Assembly (NCBI GenBank): GCA_029263435.1
Contig: JAJCXL010000161.1
Location: 1-7,830, forward strand
Length of the DNA: 7,830 nucleotides
Source: Acidobacteriota bacterium
Lineage (GTDB): Bacteria > Acidobacteriota > Vicinamibacteria > Marinacidobacterales > SMYC01
Reading direction: 5' to 3'
Shown here in pieces: positions 1 through 4,049 of this stretch. The notes beneath the pieces were generated by a model. It was not told the DNA's origin and did not search any database. It was given only the letters and a program-made list of their open reading frames with translations. The number at the start of each line of letters is the position of its first letter. The stretch's first letter is position 1. A program made the translations under genes and the position numbers.

Positions 1-288
1 CATCCGGAGACGTTCTCGGCAGCGATCCCGATGGCCGGAGCGCCTCGAGGCGAGTCTGAAGAGCACCTCCGCACCTTCGTCAAGCTTCCGATCTACGCCA
101 TTCACTCCCGGCTGGACACGGTCGTTCCGCTCGCGCCGACGGAGGAGGCGATGACAAAGCTAAAGGATTGGGGCGCGCACAAAGCCGAGCTCACCGTCGT
201 CGAAGACGTCACGCACTACCAAACGGCTGGGTTCGTACCCTACCTCCGAGACGCAGTGGACTGGCTCCGAGATATCTGGGCCGAGTAG
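1..288 (+). CDS. Alpha/beta-hydrolase, C-terminal fragment (esterase / carboxylesterase-like)
   Basis: This is the last 95 residues of a plus-strand gene whose start lies left of the window; frame 1 is open from base 1 to the TAG at 286-288. The fragment has the end of a serine-hydrolase fold. The stretch IHSRLDTVVP (fragment residues 34-43) matches the strand-turn segment that usually carries the catalytic Asp (D39). THYQTAGF (71-78) places a His (H72) where the catalytic His is expected before the last helix. The nucleophile Ser, normally in GxSxG, would lie upstream and cannot be seen, although the opening HPETFSAAIPMAG resembles the strand after the nucleophile elbow in esterase, PHB-depolymerase-like and S9-type hydrolases. 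The substrate cannot be assigned, nor can the presence of a signal peptide. The family call is fairly safe and the subfamily is not. The internal ATG at 31 is not a likely start because the fold continues upstream of it. Confidence 0.7.
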   Translation, partial: HPETFSAAIPMAGAPRGESEEHLRTFVKLPIYAIHSRLDTVVPLAPTEEAMTKLKDWGAHKAELTVVEDVTHYQTAGFVPYLRDAVDWLRDIWAE

Positions 289-364
289 TAGAAAATCTTG
301 CCCGTCCAGACTGAAATTGCTACTCTCGTTGCTGCACCACACATCTCGTAGCCACACCCACCGC

Positions 365-407
365 CCGGGCGCGCCATCAGCCACGCCCCGGCCGCTTTAG
401 TTTTTTT
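365..407 (+). terminator. Weak candidate terminator in the 289-433 gap
   Basis: The arms CCGGGCG (365-371) and CGCCCCGG (384-391) can pair with one bulged base around a 12-base loop. A run of seven T follows at 401-407. The nine bases between stem and T-run are too many for a textbook intrinsic terminator, so this is only a possibility. It would end the hydrolase transcript ahead of the next gene. I see nothing else that can be called in 289-433; no tRNA-like fold or convincing promoter is evident. Confidence 0.2.
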
Positions 408-433
408 CGCCGAAGGAGCGATAGAGATCCGTC

Positions 434-754
434 ATGGACAAGAAAACGACAGCCGGCAAGAAAGCTGCCAGCAAGAAAACAGCCCCCAAGAAGGTCGCGA
501 AGAAGAACGTGACCAAGAAGAAAGCGGCGACCAAGAAGACCACCGCCAAGAAATCCACGGCGCGCGCGAGCAAACGTCCCACGAAAGCCGCCGCGATGTC
601 CCCTCCCGCGCCTCGCACGGCTTTCACTGACGAACAGATCCGACAACGAGCGTTCGAGATTTATCGTTCCGGACGGCACCCGCAAAATCCGGACGCCGAC
701 TGGTACGATGCGGTGCGCGAGCTAAGCTCGGAATCGGGCCTAAAGCAGCCGTAA
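434..754 (+). CDS. Lysine-rich histone H1-like N-terminus fused to a DUF2934 domain
   Basis: The 106-residue product has two parts. Residues 1-51 are a low-complexity basic tail with 19 lysines in KK-A/T/S repeats, resembling histone H1 C-termini and bacterial H1-like proteins such as HctB and AlgP. Residues 66-98, starting TDEQIRQRAFEIYRSG, match the DUF2934 pattern (IRxRAYExW…GR…DWxxAxxEL) with the typical Trp (W90) and AxREL ending. The tail is likely disordered and could bind DNA or RNA by charge. DUF2934 has no established function that I know of. Candidate Shine-Dalgarno AAGGAG is at 413-418, 15 bases before the ATG, which is a long spacing. No membrane segment or signal peptide is visible. 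The gene appears to stand alone, with an inverted repeat downstream. A nucleoid-associated role is inference; the domain call is from motif recognition. Confidence 0.85.
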   Translation: MDKKTTAGKKAASKKTAPKKVAKKNVTKKKAATKKTTAKKSTARASKRPTKAAAMSPPAPRTAFTDEQIRQRAFEIYRSGRHPQNPDADWYDAVRELSSESGLKQP

Positions 755-783
755 CCGTAAGCGTCCGGAACGAATACCTTTAC

Positions 784-823
784 ATCGCCCGCCGGGTCAA
801 ATATGCTCTGACCCACGGGCGAT
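784..823. repeat. 40-base near-perfect inverted repeat (REP-like or terminator-like hairpin)
   Basis: The left arm is ATCGCCCG (784-791), CC, GGGTCA (794-799). The right arm is TGACCC (809-814), A, CGGGCGAT (816-823). Fourteen base pairs form around one small internal mismatch (CC opposite A), with the nine-base loop AATATGCTC (800-808). It sits in the 101-base gap between the DUF2934 gene and the methyltransferase gene. No T-run follows on either strand, so a classic intrinsic terminator is not supported. It could be a dispersed REP-type palindrome, an mRNA-stabilising 3' hairpin for the upstream gene, or a 5' structure for the downstream one. The palindrome itself is directly visible; its role is not. 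Confidence 0.8.
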
Positions 824-855
824 CCCGCACGTCATTCACCTTTGAGCGGAGCGTT

Positions 856-1434
856 TTGGCGGATAAAGCAGTCGACTTCCTGAAAGAGGCAGTCTCCAAC
901 CCTCAAACGATTGGCGCCATCGCTCCCAGCTCGGACGGCCTGGCCCAAGCCATGGTTTCGAGCGTCGATTGGGAGCGCGTGCGCGTCGTCGTCGAGTACG
1001 GTCCCGGCACGGGCTCGGTGACCGCCGCCATTCTCGAGCGGATCGAGGACCGGGATTTCTTCGCAGTTGAGCTCAACGAGACCTACGCCCAAGGATTGTC
1101 CGAACGCTTCCCCGAGCTCACCGTCTATCACGACTCGGTAGAGAACATCGACGCCATCCTGAAGACCCACGGCGCGGCCCAGGTCGACGCGGTCATCAGC
1201 AGCCTTCCATGGGTGCTTTTCTCCGAAGACCTGCAAGAAGTCCTCCTCGACAAGATGCTGGACGTGCTCGCGCCGGACGGACAGTTCTCGACGTTCACCT
1301 ACCTCCACGGATTGGTCGCTCCCAAAGGGAAACGGTTTCGTGAGCGGCTGGAACAACGGTTCGCCGAGGTCAGCCGCGGCGACGTCGTGTGGCGCAACGT
1401 GCCCCCCGCCGTCGTCTATCGCTGCAAGAGATAA
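856..1434 (+). CDS. Class I SAM-dependent methyltransferase, phospholipid N-methyltransferase-like
   Basis: The 192-residue soluble protein has the Rossmann methyltransferase signature. Motif I is VVEYGPGTGSVTAAIL (45-60), with GPGTG binding SAM. FFAVELN (68-74) follows, with the acidic residue E72 that usually holds the SAM ribose. DAVISSLPWVLFSE (111-124) is the motif IV region. The opening FLKEAVSNPQTIGAIAPSS and the SSLPW motif are typical of the PmtA-like group, which methylates phosphatidylethanolamine, and of relatives annotated near KsgA-type enzymes. Substrate specificity is unproven. The chosen start is TTG at 856, four bases after GGAG (848-851). No in-frame ATG precedes it; the frame stays open further upstream, so a slightly longer N-terminus is possible. 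The stop is seven bases before the next gene, so the two are probably co-transcribed. A lipid-headgroup role would fit its membrane-protein partner. Confidence 0.8.
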   Translation: MADKAVDFLKEAVSNPQTIGAIAPSSDGLAQAMVSSVDWERVRVVVEYGPGTGSVTAAILERIEDRDFFAVELNETYAQGLSERFPELTVYHDSVENIDAILKTHGAAQVDAVISSLPWVLFSEDLQEVLLDKMLDVLAPDGQFSTFTYLHGLVAPKGKRFRERLEQRFAEVSRGDVVWRNVPPAVVYRCKR

Positions 1435-1441
1435 GACGACC

Positions 1442-1792
1442 ATGGATCCAACGCCGCAGCGCTCGCGGTGGCGTGCGATCTTGTCGAGGCGGTGTCCGAA
1501 GTGCTTGGAAGGGGCGGTTTACCACGGATTTTTGAAACCGAATCTTCGCTGCCCCGAATGTGGATTGTCCTTCGAGCGGGAGCCCGGCTATTTCTTGGGG
1601 TCCTTCTACGTGAGCTACGGACTCGGTGCCGCCGTTGCCATCCCCACCGTCTTGATCGTGCTCTTCTTCGAGATCCCGGTCGTCTGGCTGTTTCCCATCG
1701 TTTTCGTGTGGGTCGGTGTGTTGGGACCGTTGATCGTCAGCTACTCGCGCGTCTTGTGGTACCACCTCGATCACTCGGTCGATCCGCGCTAA
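1442..1792 (+). CDS. DUF983 family protein: zinc ribbon plus two membrane helices
   Basis: The 116-residue protein starts with a short basic segment, then RRCPKC (C18, C21) and LRCPECG (C37, C40). This four-cysteine zinc ribbon is typical of DUF983. Two hydrophobic helices follow at about residues 52-76 and 79-104, separated by a short turn. Length and layout are normal for the family, whose function is not established to my knowledge. The reading frame is open upstream into the methyltransferase gene, but the ATG at 1442 gives the family-like N-terminus and begins seven bases after the upstream stop. Only a weak purine stretch (AAGAGATAAG) precedes it, so translational coupling is plausible. 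The last 56 bases overlap the 3' end of mnmA on the opposite strand. Confidence 0.85.
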   Translation: MDPTPQRSRWRAILSRRCPKCLEGAVYHGFLKPNLRCPECGLSFEREPGYFLGSFYVSYGLGAAVAIPTVLIVLFFEIPVVWLFPIVFVWVGVLGPLIVSYSRVLWYHLDHSVDPR

Positions 1793-2843
1793 TCGCAGCC
1801 CCGCCCAAACATTCCTCGCCGTCGTAGAAAACAGTGAACTGTCCGGGAGCAATCCCCGGCTCCGCCCGGTCGAGACGCACCACCGCCTGTTGCTTGCTGA
1901 CGGGGGGAACGACGTCCACCTCGGCGTCGTAGAGCCTCCGTCCGTGACGCACCTTCACCTGAAGCGCGCTTTTCGTCGGGGGTTCCGACAGCCAATGAAG
2001 CCTCTCGACGACGTAGACGTCGGTCGAAGCCGTTTGGAGAGCCTCCGCGTGAGAGACGAAAACGATATTCTCATCGCAATTCTTGCCGCTCACGAACCAT
2101 GGACCGTGGGACAACCCCAATCCCTGTCGTTGACCGATGGTGTGGAACCAATACCCTCGATGAGAGCCCAACACCCGGCCGGACTCTTTCTCGACGATCG
2201 CGCCCTCGCGCTCTCCAAGATGGTAGCGAACGAAATCACGATATCGGATCTTGCCGAGGAAGCAGATCCCTTGGCTGTCTTTCCGATCTCGATTCGGAAG
2301 GGCCCGCCGACCAGCCTCCTCCCTTACTTCTGCTTTGGTCAACCCGCCCAACGGAAACAAAGCCCGCTCGAGTTGATGTGGATAAAGATGAGAGAGAAAG
2401 TAAGTCTGGTCCTTCACCGGGTCGACACCCTTGAACATGCGGACAGTGCCGTGGAGCCGCTCGAGTCGGGCGTAGTGACCCGTCGCCACCCGTTCGTAGC
2501 TCTCATCGATCTCATCGAAGAACGCTCCGAACTTGATGCGCTGGTTACAAAAGATATCCGGGCTCGGGGTGCGTCCGGCGCGTAGCTCGTCGATGGTGTA
2601 GCGCACCACCCGGTCCCAATAGGCCGTTTGAAGCGAGCGGATCTCGAGCGGCACGTCGAGGCTTTGACAGACGGCGCGCGCGAGCTCCAGGTCTTCTTCC
2701 CACGGACAGTGGCCGAGATGGGAGAGTTCGTCCTCGAGCCATACTTTGAGATAGAACGCCGTGACCTCGTGCCCTTGCTCCTTGAGCAAGCTCAAGGCGA
2801 GCGAGCTGTCCACGCCACCGGACAGCAAGAGTGCGATCTTCAT
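1737..2843 (-). CDS. mnmA: tRNA-specific 2-thiouridylase MnmA
   Basis: This cytoplasmic enzyme makes the 2-thio group of s2U34 in Lys, Glu and Gln tRNAs, using ATP and persulfide sulfur from a relay. The 368-residue product has the PP-loop SGGVDSS (8-14) that binds ATP, and catalytic Cys99 in CNQRIKFG. The family-typical GHY is at 122-124, and the second catalytic Cys194 lies in DSQGICFLG. HTIGQRQGLGL (234-244) and the C-terminal beta-barrel ending PGQFTVFYDGEECLGGAAI (333-351) follow. The start is ATG at 2843, because the sequence from MKIALLLSGG matches the family N-terminus; the in-frame ATG at 2900 would add an unrelated stretch overlapping the HxlR gene. The HxlR gene ends seven bases upstream, so the pair is probably an operon. 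The last 17 residues (352-368) are a non-conserved tail overlapping the DUF983 gene. The segments HCPWEEDL and HRGYWFHTIGQRQGL recall plant plastid MnmA more than the E. coli form. Confidence 0.96.
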   Translation of the reverse strand: MKIALLLSGGVDSSLALSLLKEQGHEVTAFYLKVWLEDELSHLGHCPWEEDLELARAVCQSLDVPLEIRSLQTAYWDRVVRYTIDELRAGRTPSPDIFCNQRIKFGAFFDEIDESYERVATGHYARLERLHGTVRMFKGVDPVKDQTYFLSHLYPHQLERALFPLGGLTKAEVREEAGRRALPNRDRKDSQGICFLGKIRYRDFVRYHLGEREGAIVEKESGRVLGSHRGYWFHTIGQRQGLGLSHGPWFVSGKNCDENIVFVSHAEALQTASTDVYVVERLHWLSEPPTKSALQVKVRHGRRLYDAEVDVVPPVSKQQAVVRLDRAEPGIAPGQFTVFYDGEECLGGAAISADRPSDRGGTTRRASS

Positions 2844-2850
2844 GAGTCCA

Positions 2851-3516
2851 CTATAGCGAGGCCTTGACGGCGAAGAGCTTCTCGAAGCGCATGAGCGCAC
2901 GTTTGCTGCCGTCGAGCTTCCACTTCCCCGTCTTGGCCAGCACCTCGGGGCGCTCGCCGTTCTCGTAGCGCCGGAAGATCTCGGGCGCCGCCGTCACGAC
3001 GACGTCGGGGCGTTCGATCGTACCCAACCCCGTGACCAGGGCGCTTCCCTCGACGACTGCATGGAAGACGTCCTCCCCGACTCTGAACTCGAGACGGAGA
3101 TCCAACCCTTCCGCCCGCTCCGGCCGAAACAACGACCGCATCGCAACGACGAGCCAGGTGGGTCGATAGCTGGCATCGCTGGGGAGATCGCGCCCCGTTT
3201 TCACGCCCCATCGAACGAGCTCCCACAACACGGGCTCGAGAGCCGCCCCGGCCTCGGTCAACTCATACACCGGTACCGAGGCCGGCGGCGGAAGCTTGCG
3301 CCGAGCGACGAGCCCTTCTTCCGCGAGCCTCTTGAGGCGGTCCGAGAGGAGATTCGTTCCGATGCCGCCAAGTGCCTCCACGAGGTCTCGGAATCGTCTC
3401 GGCCCAATCAAGAGCTCCCGCACGATCAAGAGCGTCCATCGCTCCCCGAGCAAATCGAGCGCGGAGGCGACGTGGCAAGCCTGCTGATAGCCGCGGCGTC
3501 CGGATGTCATCGACAT
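2851..3516 (-). CDS. HxlR-family winged-helix regulator with C-terminal SCP2-like domain
   Basis: The 221-residue protein begins with an HxlR DNA-binding domain (about 12-108). It contains CHVASALDLLGERWTLLIVR (14-33), GPRRFRDL (38-45), the recognition-helix region GIGTNLLSDRLKRL (51-64) and the wing ending VYELTEAG (83-90). Cys14 sits where HxlR regulators such as YodB and HypR carry a thiol that senses quinones or disulfide stress. Residues about 120-215 resemble an SCP2/sterol-carrier-like domain (LRLEFRVGEDVFHAVVEG, then PDVVVTAAPEIF and GKWKLDGS), which suggests binding of a hydrophobic ligand; this second call is weaker. The start is ATG at 3516, with another in-frame ATG at 3508-3510. 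No Shine-Dalgarno sequence is evident before either. It is the first gene of the pair with mnmA and is divergent from the DUF2834-like gene, the usual position for a local repressor or activator. Confidence 0.88.
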   Translation of the reverse strand: MSMTSGRRGYQQACHVASALDLLGERWTLLIVRELLIGPRRFRDLVEALGGIGTNLLSDRLKRLAEEGLVARRKLPPPASVPVYELTEAGAALEPVLWELVRWGVKTGRDLPSDASYRPTWLVVAMRSLFRPERAEGLDLRLEFRVGEDVFHAVVEGSALVTGLGTIERPDVVVTAAPEIFRRYENGERPEVLAKTGKWKLDGSKRALMRFEKLFAVKASL

Positions 3517-3525
3517 ATTATTTGC

Positions 3526-3537
3526 AAGCGCGCACTT
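3526..3537. promoter_or_regulatory. Candidate operator: imperfect 12-base palindrome AAGCGCGCACTT
   Basis: Five of six base pairs are symmetric; C3529 opposite A3534 is the mismatch. It lies between the candidate plus-strand -35 and -10 elements and touches the candidate minus-strand -10, where a bound HxlR dimer would block both. HxlR sites are usually short dyads near the regulator's own promoter. A 12-base dyad can arise by chance, so confidence is low. Confidence 0.25.
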
Positions 3538-3562
3538 TATTTTTATATAGTTACGATATCAC

Positions 3563-3570
3563 AAGGAGGT
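3563..3570 (+). promoter_or_regulatory. Full Shine-Dalgarno sequence AAGGAGGT for the DUF2834-like gene
   Basis: AAGGAGGT matches the 16S anti-Shine-Dalgarno along its whole length, four bases (from GGAGG) before the ATG at 3574. It fixes that start against the longer open frame reaching back to 3061, which runs through the HxlR gene on the other strand. It is the strongest ribosome site in the window, in contrast to the HxlR gene next to it, which has none visible. Confidence 0.85.
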
Positions 3571-3573
3571 TTC

Positions 3574-3999
3574 ATGGATTGGAAACGCATTCTATTGGCC
3601 GCCGCCCTTCTCGCCTTTCTCGCGTCGACAGTACGTGCTTTGACCGAGCACAGCTATCTCGGGTTCTTCCTCATCGCGAACGAGAACTCCGCGACGAAGC
3701 TCATGTTGCTCGACCTCACCATCGCACTGACGCTCGTCGTGATCTGGATGGTAAGGGACGCTCGGCGGCACGAGAAGTCTTTTATCCCCCACATCGTACT
3801 CACCCTATTCTTCGGCGTCGCGGGTCCCCTCGTCTACCTCGTGGCGCGTCCTCTCTCCCGTCGAGGTCAGAGGATCGCCGCGATCGGCCTCCTCGGGGCG
3901 CTCGGAGCGGCCGCTGCGCTCCACTGGGACCACGATGCGTCGCGGAGCGCCGCGGAGTGGCGAGACAGCGCCGCCGCCGCGGAGGTCTTTACGGTCTAG
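3574..3999 (+). CDS. Small DUF2834-like integral membrane protein
   Basis: The 141-residue protein is mostly hydrophobic, with likely membrane helices at about 4-22, 44-61, 70-91 and 100-117. The core KLMLLDLTIALTLVVIWMV (42-60), then a charged RDARRHEKS loop and a helix ending GPLVYLVARPL (84-94), looks like DUF2834. Members of that family are small multi-helix membrane proteins, and I know of no established function. Residues 118-141 form a polar, alanine-rich tail (DHDASRSAAEW…AAAAEVFTV) that seems to be an extra. A full Shine-Dalgarno sequence precedes the ATG. The gene is divergent from the HxlR regulator and 50 bases upstream of the ADOP permease gene, with no clear terminator between, so it may be co-transcribed with the permease and controlled by the regulator. 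The domain call rests on pattern memory and hydropathy. Confidence 0.7.
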   Translation: MDWKRILLAAALLAFLASTVRALTEHSYLGFFLIANENSATKLMLLDLTIALTLVVIWMVRDARRHEKSFIPHIVLTLFFGVAGPLVYLVARPLSRRGQRIAAIGLLGALGAAAALHWDHDASRSAAEWRDSAAAAEVFTV

Positions 4000-4049
4000 C
4001 AAACCTTTCGTCGCCCACCGTCGTCTGATACAAATGGAGGGTAGCGTCC

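Larger units (their letters stand above)
3517..3573. promoter_or_regulatory. Divergent promoter region between the HxlR and DUF2834-like genes
   Basis: This 57-base gap is AT-rich compared with its surroundings. On the plus strand, TTGCAA (3522-3527) and TATATA (3544-3549) are 16 bases apart, a fair sigma70-like pair placing transcription start just before the Shine-Dalgarno sequence at 3563. On the minus strand, GTGATA (complement of 3557-3562) and TAAAGT (complement of 3534-3539) are 17 bases apart, a weaker pair pointing at the HxlR gene. Each element matches its consensus at four of six positions, so these are candidates only. The two promoters would overlap, so one bound regulator could control both directions. 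Confidence 0.45.

Noticed and set aside
289..433. Possible small RNA or tRNA in the first intergenic gap
   Set aside because: No cloverleaf, anticodon arm or CCA end could be traced, and no promoter precedes it; only a weak terminator-like hairpin is visible.
440..560. AAGAAG-rich direct repeats that could look like a short tandem or CRISPR-like array
   Set aside because: They are lysine codons of the basic tail, with no regular spacer length or conserved repeat unit.
832..1443. A 203-codon minus-strand open frame over the methyltransferase gene
   Set aside because: The plus strand carries clear SAM-binding motifs; the antisense product shows no family features and no ribosome site.
1890..2585. 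A 231-codon plus-strand open frame inside mnmA
   Set aside because: It is antisense to catalytic-core regions of a well-supported MnmA and has no recognisable motif.
2780..2797. Perfect eight-base inverted repeat CCTTGAGC-AA-GCTCAAGG
   Set aside because: It lies within mnmA codons for a helix just after the PP-loop, has only a two-base loop and is explained by ordinary Leu-Lys-Glu-Gln codons.
2844..2900. Longer MnmA beginning at ATG 2900
   Set aside because: The added residues are Arg/Ser-rich, overlap the HxlR gene and precede a typical MnmA N-terminus at 2843.
3061..3573. Upstream extension of the DUF2834-like frame through the HxlR gene
   Set aside because: The extension is antisense to a clear regulator, and a full Shine-Dalgarno sequence fixes the start at 3574.
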